64,000 nucleotides of DNA from Rikenellaceae bacterium (lineage in GTDB: Bacteria; Bacteroidota; Bacteroidia; Bacteroidales; Rikenellaceae), in assembly GCA_015059905.1 (NCBI GenBank), contig SUZN01000007.1, positions 1 to 64,000 of the forward strand. The letters run 5' to 3'. Under the pieces are notes generated by a model. That model was not told the DNA's origin. It did not search any database and saw only the letters and a list, made by a program, of their open reading frames with translations. How positions within the stretch are numbered: position 1 is the stretch's first letter; each line of letters begins with the position of its first letter. This document shows positions 17,491-25,532 of the stretch, piece by piece. Position numbers and translations under genes: made by a program.

Positions 17491-18357
17491 TTAGAAAACA
17501 ATATAAATTTCGGGATCGACAGCCTTACCCTCGTTCCATATCTCCATCTCTACCAACGGGTTATCCTTCTTACCTGCATCAGCCATAGCGTTGTAGCCTA
17601 TCACCTGACGGCTCTTCAACACCTGACCCTTCGACACCAGCACCTGCGAAAGGTTGCGATAGATAGATATGAAGCCATTGAAATGCTGCACGGTAACCAG
17701 CGCACCACGCTCGCCACCCATCACAACATCAACCACCGTACCGTCGTCGATACTTGTCACAGGGGCATTTGGCGCCGCCTGAACTCCCACGCCGAGGTAA
17801 TTCTCGTCACGTGAGAAGTGACGTGTGATGATACCCTCAACAGGAGCAGCAAAGAATAATTTACCATCGCCCTGCTCTCGACTACGCAGAGTACGGGCAA
17901 GCGAGTAATCGCCCTCACCCTCCATCTCGGCACGCAAAAGCGAGTCAAACTGCGAAGGAGGCACAAGCGTCTTGTCTAATTTGGTGGTATCGCCCTCCGA
18001 GAGTGGAGTGCGTACTACGGGCGTGCGACCCTCCAAAATCATCGCAATATTTTCATTGTAGGTGAGCATATCGCTCATACGACGCTCCAGCGAGTCTATA
18101 CGCATAATGTTCTGCACCAACTCATCGTGCTGTCGCTCTGCCGCAGTGCGGTAGCCTGGAAAGATATCCAACACGGGGGTATATGCCACAAGCACCAACA
18201 CCAACGCAAAGAGCAGTAAAACAAATGCCAACACTGCACCCGTCAATCCTGCGGGCGAGATATGCACCGACCACTCCTCCTCATGCAATATGGGGTCACT
18301 CATCGAAATTCGACGCTTGCGAAACCAGCCATTTATCTTTTGCTTCTCTTGTTTCAT
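17491..18357 (-). CDS. M23-fold protein with lost zinc ligands, membrane anchored
   Basis: A 288-residue protein with one membrane segment (about residues 40-62), a helical linker (70-110) and a LytM-type C-terminal domain (about 170-285; GIITRHF...DDGTVVDVV...GQVLKSRQVIGY). In the domain the zinc-binding HxGxD position reads YLGVG (about 187-191) and the HLHFE position reads LVEME (about 268-271), so the metal ligands appear to be gone. It is therefore likely a non-catalytic regulator or scaffold, as known for EnvC/NlpD-type proteins. First gene of the five-gene operon. Confidence 0.85.
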   Translation of the reverse strand: MKQEKQKINGWFRKRRISMSDPILHEEEWSVHISPAGLTGAVLAFVLLLFALVLVLVAYTPVLDIFPGYRTAAERQHDELVQNIMRIDSLERRMSDMLTYNENIAMILEGRTPVVRTPLSEGDTTKLDKTLVPPSQFDSLLRAEMEGEGDYSLARTLRSREQGDGKLFFAAPVEGIITRHFSRDENYLGVGVQAAPNAPVTSIDDGTVVDVVMGGERGALVTVQHFNGFISIYRNLSQVLVSKGQVLKSRQVIGYNAMADAGKKDNPLVEMEIWNEGKAVDPEIYIVF

Positions 18358-18381
18358 ACTTTACTTTATGCTATATCTTGA

Positions 18382-18389
18382 CAAAGATA
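18382..18389 (-). promoter_or_regulatory. -7 element TATCTTTG of the M23-dxr-rseP-radA operon
   Basis: Perfect TAnnTTTG on the minus strand, 24 bases before the start at 18357. Confidence 0.7.
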
Positions 18390-18573
18390 GTAAATAATTC
18401 AAAAACCATTGTTCAAAAATCAAAATAATCTCCTTTTCAACTATAATTAGGTTGTTTTTATTGTCTTATTGGCGAATACTTTTTGCTTTCTATGGTTTCA
18501 CAAGCAACACAAACTTCTGTGCTAAAACAATGACACATTGAAGGGTTAAATTTTGCATCTTAATAAAATTACA

Positions 18574-18591
18574 CTATCTTTGTAAAGATAG
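18574..18591. promoter_or_regulatory. -7 element TATCTTTG inside a perfect palindrome
   Basis: CTATCTTT-GT-AAAGATAG: the plus-strand -7 element (18575-18582) of the lipoprotein gene is half of a perfect 8-base inverted repeat. It could serve as an operator or as a bidirectional -7 site. The start codon lies 65 bases downstream. Confidence 0.55.
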
Positions 18592-18647
18592 CCACCACCG
18601 AATTGAGCTATCATTGATATTACACGATAAAAAAAGACTTGCACCAT

Positions 18648-19343
18648 ATGAAAAATTTAATAAAATTGCTTTCCGTAGCGGTTGCAGCCATCGCCGTTGC
18701 TTGCTCGACAAACGATACCGACAACACCTTTCAGTCGTATCATCTTATTGACAGTTATTACGAAACTCAAAATGCGGTGGTTCAGGCTAATAGAAACATC
18801 ATTGAGATAACATTTGCCACAAACAATCTCAAGGGTGCGTACCACTCTCGCGAGTATGCAAAAATCGCTGGTATCAACCAAAGCGACAAAAGTGCAGAGA
18901 GATTCTTGGAATTAGCCGAAGCAAACAACGACTTCCACAATTGGCAAGTGCCTTACACTACCGTCGGTGGCACTTTCTCAAGGGCATACAGCAACGCTGC
19001 ATTGGTGTCGGGCATCGCGAACATAGAGCTCACGAGCGATGCCGACTATGATGAGACACATCCTCGCGGCACATCGCTTACTAATATGGTCACACTACTG
19101 ATAGACTCTTATGGTGAGCACATCGGCACAGACCTCACGGGCAAAGATACCGCATCGAATCTCTTTGGAGAGAAGAAAAAGAGCCTTAATTCATACACAC
19201 AACAGGAGCTGAAGGTGGTAGGACCCTGGATGACTATCTACATTGACAAGTTGCCAACACTCGCCATCAAGCACAACCTGAAACTCACAATCACATTCAA
19301 CAACGGCGATAAATTGGAGAAAAATTTGAGCGTAAGTTTCTAA
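18648..19343 (+). CDS. Uncharacterised lipoprotein, paralogue of the gene at 7973
   Basis: 231 residues from the ATG at 18648, chosen because it starts the lipoprotein signal MKNLIKLLSVAVAAIAVAC; an in-frame TTG lies nine bases upstream. Shares HLIDxYYxTQ, NNDFHNW, ALVSGIANIELTSDADYD, HPRGTSL, an LKVVG strand and HNLKLTITFNNG with the protein at 7973-8653. Family not recognised. Monocistronic by position, between a divergent operon and a separate promoter for the next gene. Confidence 0.78.
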   Translation: MKNLIKLLSVAVAAIAVACSTNDTDNTFQSYHLIDSYYETQNAVVQANRNIIEITFATNNLKGAYHSREYAKIAGINQSDKSAERFLELAEANNDFHNWQVPYTTVGGTFSRAYSNAALVSGIANIELTSDADYDETHPRGTSLTNMVTLLIDSYGEHIGTDLTGKDTASNLFGEKKKSLNSYTQQELKVVGPWMTIYIDKLPTLAIKHNLKLTITFNNGDKLEKNLSVSF

Positions 19344-19412
19344 CCCTTTGCAAAAGCATATAACACAAGGCATATTGTTTAACGCAAATAACAGTTTTTG
19401 GAAAAAAAATAT

Positions 19413-19420
19413 TATATTTG
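19413..19420 (+). promoter_or_regulatory. -7 element TATATTTG of the nucleotidyltransferase gene
   Basis: Perfect TAnnTTTG, 40 bases before the ATG at 19461. Confidence 0.7.
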
Positions 19421-19460
19421 CACTAATGTAACTCAATAACTTAAACAAATAATAACAATT

Positions 19461-20381
19461 ATGGTTAAACCTACATTACTTGTATTGGCTGCTGGTATGG
19501 GCTCACGCTATGGAGCCCTGAAGCAGATGGACGGTGTTGGTCCTAACAACGAGGCTATCATCGACTACTCAATTTATGACGCTATCCGCGCTGGTTTCGG
19601 CAAGGTGGTATTCGTTATCCGTCATTCTTTCGCTGACGCCTTCACTGCTGTGTTCAACAAGGAGCGTTTCGGTGGCAAGATCGAGGTTGAGATCGTTTAT
19701 CAGGAGCTCGACTATTTACCAGAGGGTTTCTCTGTTCCAGAGGGTCGTGAGAAGCCTTGGGGTACAAACCACGCACTCCTGATGGCAAAGGATGCTATCA
19801 AGGAACCTTTCGCAGTAATCAACGCTGACGATTTCTATGGTGCTGACGCTTACAAGGTTATCGGCGACTACCTCAGCCAGCTCGGCGAGAGCGAGAACCA
19901 CTACTGTATGGTTGGCTACGAGGTAAACAAGACTTTGTCAGAGAACGGTACTGTATCTCGTGGTGTTTGCGAGATTGACGACGACCGCTTCCTCACTTCA
20001 ATCGTTGAGCGCACAAAGATTGAGCGCAACGCAGAGGGCACTATCGTATTCCACGACTTGGGCGACGACGTAGCTTTGGAGGAGGAGACTCCTGTATCAA
20101 TGAACCTCTTCGGCTTCACACCTGACTACTTCGCACATTCAGAGGAGTATTTCAAGGGCTTCTTGGCTGACCCAGCTAACCAGGCTAACTTGAAGGCAGA
20201 GTTCTTCATTCCATTGATGGTTAATGAGCTCGTAGGCAAGGGTACATCAAAGCTCCGCGTATTGAGCACAACAGCTAACTGGTTTGGTGTAACATACCAG
20301 GCAGATAAGCCACAGCTCGTAGCAAAGATTGAGGAGCTTATCGAGGCAGGCGTATATCCACGCAACCTCTGGGGCAAGTAA
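19461..20381 (+). CDS. Sugar-phosphate nucleotidyltransferase
   Basis: A 306-residue enzyme of the NTP_transferase fold: the nucleotide-binding signature LAAGMGSRYGALKQM at residue 10 and the metal-binding Asp pair in VINADDFYG at about residue 114. It should join a sugar-1-phosphate to an NTP to form an NDP-sugar for envelope polysaccharide synthesis. The fold is close to UTP-glucose-1-phosphate uridylyltransferases but the sugar is not readable. Codon use is strongly biased (GGT, CGT/CGC, GAG, AAG), suggesting high expression. No linked sugar-pathway gene. Confidence 0.85.
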   Translation: MVKPTLLVLAAGMGSRYGALKQMDGVGPNNEAIIDYSIYDAIRAGFGKVVFVIRHSFADAFTAVFNKERFGGKIEVEIVYQELDYLPEGFSVPEGREKPWGTNHALLMAKDAIKEPFAVINADDFYGADAYKVIGDYLSQLGESENHYCMVGYEVNKTLSENGTVSRGVCEIDDDRFLTSIVERTKIERNAEGTIVFHDLGDDVALEEETPVSMNLFGFTPDYFAHSEEYFKGFLADPANQANLKAEFFIPLMVNELVGKGTSKLRVLSTTANWFGVTYQADKPQLVAKIEELIEAGVYPRNLWGK

Positions 20382-20405
20382 TCAATCAAAGCCTTAAACT
20401 AATCA

Positions 20406-20442
20406 AACAGGTGGATTCCGAGTGAATTCACCTGTTTGTTTT
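20406..20442 (+). terminator. Terminator after the nucleotidyltransferase gene
   Basis: AACAGGTG/CACCTGTT stem (20406-20413 with 20429-20436) followed by a T-rich tract. Confidence 0.8.
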
Positions 20443-20485
20443 GTCATATCACCCGATTATGCTTGCGCGTAGAGACAAAATTTTC

Positions 20486-20493
20486 TATCTTTG
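20486..20493 (+). promoter_or_regulatory. -7 element TATCTTTG of the MG2-domain protein gene
   Basis: Perfect TAnnTTTG, 23 bases before the ATG at 20517. Confidence 0.7.
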
Positions 20494-20516
20494 TCGAAAT
20501 AAACTTTACAAAAAAA

Positions 20517-23147
20517 ATGAAACATTTTTTCCTGCTTTTCATAACGCTTTCGCTCTCACTCGTTGCCCAGGCGCAAGAGGTAGCAGATACTCTTACCGAG
20601 AAACTGATGAACAGAGCCATTGCTGTGCGTAACTTCGGCAAGTCATTGCCACAGGAGAAGGTATATATGCACCTGGACAACACAAGCTACTATCAAGGCG
20701 ACAAGATATGGTTTCAATGTTATGTGGTCACAGCCGAGAAGAACAAGCCTACGGACTTGAGTAAGACACTCTACGTGGAGCTGCTCAATCCTGAAGGCAT
20801 TGTAATTGAAAAACATACGCTTCCCATCGTCGATGGTCGCTGTCACGGTGATTTCACGCTGGTGCATCTGCCGTTCCACTCTGGTTTTTATGAGGTACGA
20901 GCCTACACACGTTATATGATAAACTTCGGCGAGGAGACTATCTTCTCACGCGTGTTCCCCGTATTTGACCTTCCCGAGGTCGTCGGCAACTACACCGAGC
21001 GCAAGATGATGCGTATGAACAGTATCGCAGCAGAGTACAAGGTCAAGCGAACAATTGAGAAGCGCGAGAAGAGTGTAAATGTGAAGTTTTACCCCGAGGG
21101 CGGTAATCTGGTAGCAGGGCTCCCCTCTCGTGTAGCGTTTGAAGCGACAAATGCTGGCGGCACACCTCTCAACATTGAGGGAAAAATCCTCTCGGCAGAG
21201 GGTGTGGAGGTCACCACATTCAAGGTTAACCACGAAGGTCGTGGAGTGTTTGACTACACCCCTACTGTGGGCGACAAGGCGGAGGTTAAGTATGGTAACC
21301 GCACCTTTACCTATGACCTTCCCGAGGTTAAGCCACAGGGCGTTGTGATGGCGGTGGATAACATCTCATCAAAGGATAGCGTGTTGGTTACTCTGCATAA
21401 GAGTCCCGAGCTTCAGTTACCACTCGTTGGTGCTGCGACAATCTCGGCAGGAAAATTATATAACTTTGCGATGCTCGACACTACGCAGCCTATGCCTATA
21501 AAGTACTCAATCGCCAAGAGCGAGCTTGCATCGGGTGTGTCACGCATCGTCATCACCGACCACCTGGGCGGCATCCTGACAGACCGACTCATATTCAACA
21601 ATACGGGCGAGGTGGCAGACATCAACATCACAAGCGACAAGCCTCAATATGAACCATACGAGGCTGTGAAGCTCAACTTTAGCGTAAACGACAAGGAGGG
21701 AAAACCTATCAAGACAGCTCTCTCGGTCGCTGTGCGTGATGGCGACAACTGCATGGAGTCGCACTCGAATATCCTCACAGACCTGCTGCTGATGTCGGAA
21801 ATCAAGGGATATGTTCACCGCCCCGACTACTACTTTGAGTCCGATGACGAGGCTCACCGCAAGGCTCTCGACGAGTTGCTGATGGTGCAGGGCTGGCGTC
21901 GTTACGACTGGAACATATGGGCGGGCATTAACCCATTCAAGCTGCGCTACACCCCCGAACAGGGTATCAGCGTGACGGGTACGGTGCTTAACTACACATC
22001 CAACAAGCCTGTGAGCAACATCTATCTCTCATCAATGCTCTCGTTGCGTGACGACCCCGCAGCAACCGATGGCGACGAGAACACCAAACCAAGCGACAAT
22101 ACCCACATAGGAATTGTGAATGTGGGCGAGGATGGTCGTTTTGAGTTTGCAGCAAGCGTCGTGGGTAAGTGGAATTTGGTTTTGGGCGTTACAAACGACA
22201 AGAACAAGGCGAAGTCGAGCCGTATCCTGATTGACCGTTCCTTCTCGCCTGAGCCAAAGAATTATAAGGTATCAGATATGCAGATCAACTCCGACAATCT
22301 GCCCAGCAAGAACGAGGAGCTGCCTCAAATCGTAGCCGACACAACAACCGACAACGGCTTGATTAACTTCACCGAGGAGGAGGCGCAGAAGCTGCTCTCG
22401 GAGCGTACACACCAGATTAAGGAGGTGGTCGTAAAGAGCGATGAAGAGAGTGCCGAGAAGCGTATATACAACGCACGCGCCAATGCAATGCGTTACTACG
22501 ATATAGAGAGCGAGTTGAGCAACTTTGAGGATAACGGCGAGACAATCAACGACATATATCAGTTGCTCACAGCTTTGGATGACAATTTCTTCATCGAGAG
22601 AAGCGAAAATGCCATTGCGCCAAAGTCTGTAACCGACAGCGAGTATAAGCATAGCTGGTATCTAACATACAAGACTAAAGAGCCTCTCTTTATTATGAAC
22701 TACCAGCAGGATCACGGCGATATTCCTTGGTGGGATGCTATCGAGTTGCTCGCCATCAAGTCAATCTACATCAGCGAGGATGAGGAGACAATTATGAAGT
22801 GGTGCGACCCTCACAAGATTTCGCAGTTGGAGGCTACACGTAAATATTCTGCCGTTATCTTCATCGAGATGCACCCTCTGGGCAAGGTGCCAGCCAAGCC
22901 ACGCCGAGGAGTGAGAAAGACCTGGATTGATGGTTACTCTACCCCTGTGGAGTTTTATAGTCCTGATTACTCATTGTTGCCAAAGGATGAGGATTACCGC
23001 CGCACACTATACTGGAATCCTAATGTCAAGACCGACAATGAAGGAAAGGCAACGATAGAGTTCTATAACAACTCATCGTGCAAGAATATTGACATCTCCG
23101 CCGAGACCCTCACCAAAGATGGTGCTTTGGGAGCTACGACGAAGTAA
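20517..23147 (+). CDS. MG2-domain-containing exported protein with plug-like region
   Basis: 876 residues from the ATG at 20517, where a signal peptide begins (MKHFFLLFITLSLSLVAQA); an upstream frame crosses the promoter. Residues 45-140 match the alpha-2-macroglobulin MG2 type (EKVYMHLDNTSYYQGDKIWFQCYV, then HSGFYEVRAYTRYM). Several further beta-sandwich domains follow, then at about 660-790 a region with IKEVVVKS and a short helix-rich segment that resembles the TonB-dependent receptor plug. No beta-barrel follows. Proteins of this design are widespread in Bacteroidota and unassigned; an outer-membrane or surface role is likely. Confidence 0.7.
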   Translation: MKHFFLLFITLSLSLVAQAQEVADTLTEKLMNRAIAVRNFGKSLPQEKVYMHLDNTSYYQGDKIWFQCYVVTAEKNKPTDLSKTLYVELLNPEGIVIEKHTLPIVDGRCHGDFTLVHLPFHSGFYEVRAYTRYMINFGEETIFSRVFPVFDLPEVVGNYTERKMMRMNSIAAEYKVKRTIEKREKSVNVKFYPEGGNLVAGLPSRVAFEATNAGGTPLNIEGKILSAEGVEVTTFKVNHEGRGVFDYTPTVGDKAEVKYGNRTFTYDLPEVKPQGVVMAVDNISSKDSVLVTLHKSPELQLPLVGAATISAGKLYNFAMLDTTQPMPIKYSIAKSELASGVSRIVITDHLGGILTDRLIFNNTGEVADINITSDKPQYEPYEAVKLNFSVNDKEGKPIKTALSVAVRDGDNCMESHSNILTDLLLMSEIKGYVHRPDYYFESDDEAHRKALDELLMVQGWRRYDWNIWAGINPFKLRYTPEQGISVTGTVLNYTSNKPVSNIYLSSMLSLRDDPAATDGDENTKPSDNTHIGIVNVGEDGRFEFAASVVGKWNLVLGVTNDKNKAKSSRILIDRSFSPEPKNYKVSDMQINSDNLPSKNEELPQIVADTTTDNGLINFTEEEAQKLLSERTHQIKEVVVKSDEESAEKRIYNARANAMRYYDIESELSNFEDNGETINDIYQLLTALDDNFFIERSENAIAPKSVTDSEYKHSWYLTYKTKEPLFIMNYQQDHGDIPWWDAIELLAIKSIYISEDEETIMKWCDPHKISQLEATRKYSAVIFIEMHPLGKVPAKPRRGVRKTWIDGYSTPVEFYSPDYSLLPKDEDYRRTLYWNPNVKTDNEGKATIEFYNNSSCKNIDISAETLTKDGALGATTK

Positions 23148-23149
23148 CA

Positions 23150-23187
23150 AAGATAAAAGCAGAACTTGTAGGTTCTGCTTTTATCTT
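23150..23187. terminator. Bidirectional terminator with a 16-base perfect stem
   Basis: AAGATAAAAGCAGAAC/GTTCTGCTTTTATCTT with a 6-base loop between two convergent genes. The stop codon of the minus-strand gene lies inside the stem. Confidence 0.85.
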
Positions 23188-23576
23188 CTTTGAGGTATTA
23201 AAAACTTAACAGCCGACCAAATCAACATAGGTCCCAATGCCGAATAAAATGACGCTATAAACTGCGTTGGGGGCTCCAAAATCTTCATCGCCATACCCAA
23301 TCCCATCATAAAGATGATAAGCACCCAGCCTCGTAAGGGGAAAGTATGCCAGATAGCTGTCCGCTCGGGCTGCGAAGCGATGTGAGCCGAGTACTTCGCT
23401 ACCACCCTTCGAAAGATGAAATAGAAGCCAACAAGCACACAAAAAGTGATGAGCAGCAGCCACCATAAATCATTTTCGCATTGAGTAAAGTATGCAGAAA
23501 TACCTTTGTGCGTAATTATCACCCCAGGCACACCCCAGACTATAGCGGCAACAACATATAGCACTGACCTCTTCAC
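23181..23576 (-). CDS. Small four-helix membrane protein, unknown function
   Basis: 131 residues starting with GTG at 23576 (MKRSVLYVVAAIVWGVPGV). Four hydrophobic segments are visible (about residues 3-23, 37-56, 82-98, 107-126). I do not recognise the family. It lies 21 bases after folP and could be the last gene of the ybbR-like/coaE/folP unit; a -7-like TAATTTTG (23593-23600) offers an alternative own promoter. Confidence 0.65.
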   Translation of the reverse strand: MKRSVLYVVAAIVWGVPGVIITHKGISAYFTQCENDLWWLLLITFCVLVGFYFIFRRVVAKYSAHIASQPERTAIWHTFPLRGWVLIIFMMGLGMAMKILEPPTQFIASFYSALGPMLIWSAVKFLIPQRR

Positions 23577-23597
23577 TACTATTTATATTTGACAAAA

Positions 23598-24431
23598 TTA
23601 TACCTCTTTCGCCTTCAACATCCCATATAGTCTAACCACGTCCACAGCCTCCTGCACATCGTGAACTCGCAGAATGGTCGCTCCCTGACGCAACGCCTCC
23701 CAATTCAGCGCCACCGTGCCCGCCAAAGACTCCTTGGGCGTAACGCCAAGCGGCTTGTATATCATCGACTTGCGCGACAACCCCGCCAACACAGGATAAC
23801 CCATCGAACAGAGTTGCGACAAATCAGCCAGCAACTCATAATTCTGCTCCACACTCTTGGCAAAGCCGAAGCCTGGGTCGAGGATAATCTGCTTTACGCC
23901 ACGCGCCTTCAGCTGCTCTACGCGCTGCTCGAAATAGCCTCGCACCGCTGCAACAACGCCACCTTCGTAAGAGGTCATCTGCTGCATAGTCTGCGGCGTA
24001 CCCTTCATATGCATAGCAATATATGGCACATCAGCCTCGGCAACGACATCGATAATCTCGGGCGAGAGCTCGCCTGCCGAGATATCATTTATTATCAACC
24101 AGCCAAACTCCTCAATGGCACGCTTTGCCACCTCGGCTCGGAACGTATCAACCGACACAACAACATCGCGCGATACCTCACGCACGGCACGCAAGCCCAT
24201 ACGCACGCGCTGCCACTCTTGCTCTACGGTTATATCCACTGCACCTGGACGCGAGGAGTAGCCTCCTACATCGACAATCGTTGCTCCCTCGCGGATAACC
24301 TCTCTTACGCGCTGCGCAATGGCTTTTTCGTCAATCGCTCGACAACCCTCATAGAAGGAGTCGTCGGTAACATTCACGATAGCCATCACTTGTGGCTGAA
24401 AGAAATCAATACTATTATTGCCGAGATTCAT
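23598..24431 (-). CDS. folP: Dihydropteroate synthase
   Basis: A 277-residue TIM-barrel enzyme joining p-aminobenzoate to the pterin pyrophosphate in folate synthesis; target of sulfonamides. Signatures: MAIVNVTDDSFYEGC near residue 15, IVDVGGYSSRPGA, INDISAG, MHMKGTPQTMQ, ILDPGFGFAKSVEQN and LAGLSRKSMI. Its start lies 17 bases inside coaE. In many Bacteroidota folP precedes cdaA; here cdaA is 22 kb away at 45630. Confidence 0.97.
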   Translation of the reverse strand: MNLGNNSIDFFQPQVMAIVNVTDDSFYEGCRAIDEKAIAQRVREVIREGATIVDVGGYSSRPGAVDITVEQEWQRVRMGLRAVREVSRDVVVSVDTFRAEVAKRAIEEFGWLIINDISAGELSPEIIDVVAEADVPYIAMHMKGTPQTMQQMTSYEGGVVAAVRGYFEQRVEQLKARGVKQIILDPGFGFAKSVEQNYELLADLSQLCSMGYPVLAGLSRKSMIYKPLGVTPKESLAGTVALNWEALRQGATILRVHDVQEAVDVVRLYGMLKAKEV

Positions 24432-25005
24432 AAAGAAATCTTTTGTGCAACTGTTCTACGTCGCTCTCAAGGTATTCGCGGCTGATGTTCACTATCGTAT
24501 GAGATGCCCTGCGATGCAGTTCCTCATCACTTAACTGATGCTCGATACGGCGCATAACACTCTCTCGATCCACACCATCGCGCGCCATTGTGCGCTTCAG
24601 GCGCTCCTGCAACGGAGCCATAACGGCAAGCGTAGAATCTACCTCATTCTCGAAGCCCGCCTCAAACAAAATGGCACTCTCAAGCACCACATAAGGCGAT
24701 TGCTGACACTCCGCCCACGCCCTGAAATCCTCTCTTACGGCAGGATGGACTATCGCATTAAGCTGTTGCAATGCCTCCTCGCGACCAAAGACTCGACTCG
24801 CAAGAAAAGCCCTGTTCAGCCCCTCCTCGGTGTAGCACTCCTCGCCAAACGCAACAATAAGACGCTCGCGCAATGCCCTATCCTCCGCCATCAGAGCCTT
24901 CGCTCGCGCATCGGAATCATACACCGCTACGCCATAGCTAGCGAGCAACTCACAGACGGTACTCTTACCGCTGCCGATACCTCCCGTAATACCTATTTTA
25001 TACAT
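24415..25005 (-). CDS. coaE: Dephospho-CoA kinase
   Basis: A 196-residue P-loop kinase catalysing the last step of coenzyme A synthesis. P-loop GITGGIGSGKSTVC at the N-terminus, DSDARAKALM with the catalytic Asp and VVLESAILFEAGFENEVD typical of the family. Follows the YbbR-like gene by 11 bases and overlaps folP by 17 bases. Confidence 0.97.
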   Translation of the reverse strand: MYKIGITGGIGSGKSTVCELLASYGVAVYDSDARAKALMAEDRALRERLIVAFGEECYTEEGLNRAFLASRVFGREEALQQLNAIVHPAVREDFRAWAECQQSPYVVLESAILFEAGFENEVDSTLAVMAPLQERLKRTMARDGVDRESVMRRIEHQLSDEELHRRASHTIVNISREYLESDVEQLHKRFLYESRQ

Positions 25006-25016
25006 ATAAAAGCTAT

Positions 25017-25457
25017 TTAATTTGCCGATTCTTCAGAAGGCACTGCCATCTGTGGAATATCGCCCACCGAGATAACCTTGATATCGCTGAAGCGCACCGA
25101 GATAGCACTCTGCACCGAGTGTGCGTCGAGCTGATACCAACTACCGAGTAACTCACCACTCTCGTCCATATCGTTTACAACGGTATATTTCAAATCCGCC
25201 AACGGAATCTTCAGCTCCTTGCGGGCATAGACTCTGTATCCAAGCAGATTGACACCCTTACCCTCGACAACGCAGGGGACACGCATACGCTCACCATCAA
25301 TATTCACCAGAACGGAGAAGTTGGTGGTGTAGGTGTATTGCAACTTGAGGATATACCACAATATAAACGAGGCGCACAGCAGACCTATGAATACTGGCGA
25401 TATGGCACGCTTAAGACGCAGCCACAGAAACTTAACGGTAGTAACTAACTTGCTCAT
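25017..25457 (-). CDS. YbbR-like membrane-anchored protein
   Basis: 146 residues from the ATG at 25457; a longer frame would cross the promoter and terminator. One N-terminal membrane segment (FIGLLCASFILWYIL) and a periplasmic beta-rich part of about 100 residues (TNFSVLVNIDGERMRVPCVVEGKG). Position directly before coaE is typical for the YbbR-like protein of Bacteroidota, which in other bacteria works with the diadenylate cyclase CdaA. The domain match itself is weak, so the name rests mostly on context. Confidence 0.6.
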   Translation of the reverse strand: MSKLVTTVKFLWLRLKRAISPVFIGLLCASFILWYILKLQYTYTTNFSVLVNIDGERMRVPCVVEGKGVNLLGYRVYARKELKIPLADLKYTVVNDMDESGELLGSWYQLDAHSVQSAISVRFSDIKVISVGDIPQMAVPSEESAN

Positions 25458-25464
25458 AATAGTA

Positions 25465-25472
25465 CAAAGATA
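25465..25472 (-). promoter_or_regulatory. -7 element TATCTTTG of the ybbR-coaE-folP unit
   Basis: Perfect TAnnTTTG ending seven bases before the start at 25457, so the leader is very short or absent. The U tract of the secDF terminator abuts it. Confidence 0.65.
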
Positions 25473-25513
25473 TAAAAAAGGTTGCAACCTTAAACTCGGC
25501 TGCAACCTTTTTC
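25473..25513 (-). terminator. Terminator of secDF
   Basis: AAAGGTTGCA/TGCAACCTTT stem (25478-25486 and 25501-25510) with a U tract on the minus strand. Confidence 0.88.
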
Positions 25514-25532
25514 ATTGATTTTTTTCAATATT

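Noticed and set aside
18440..18460. Shared 17-base string ATAATTAGGTTGTTTTT before 18648 and at the start of the 7973 lipoprotein gene
   Set aside because: Tempting as a relic of a third paralogue, but a 17-base AT-rich match can arise by chance in 64 kb and no coding remnant follows it.
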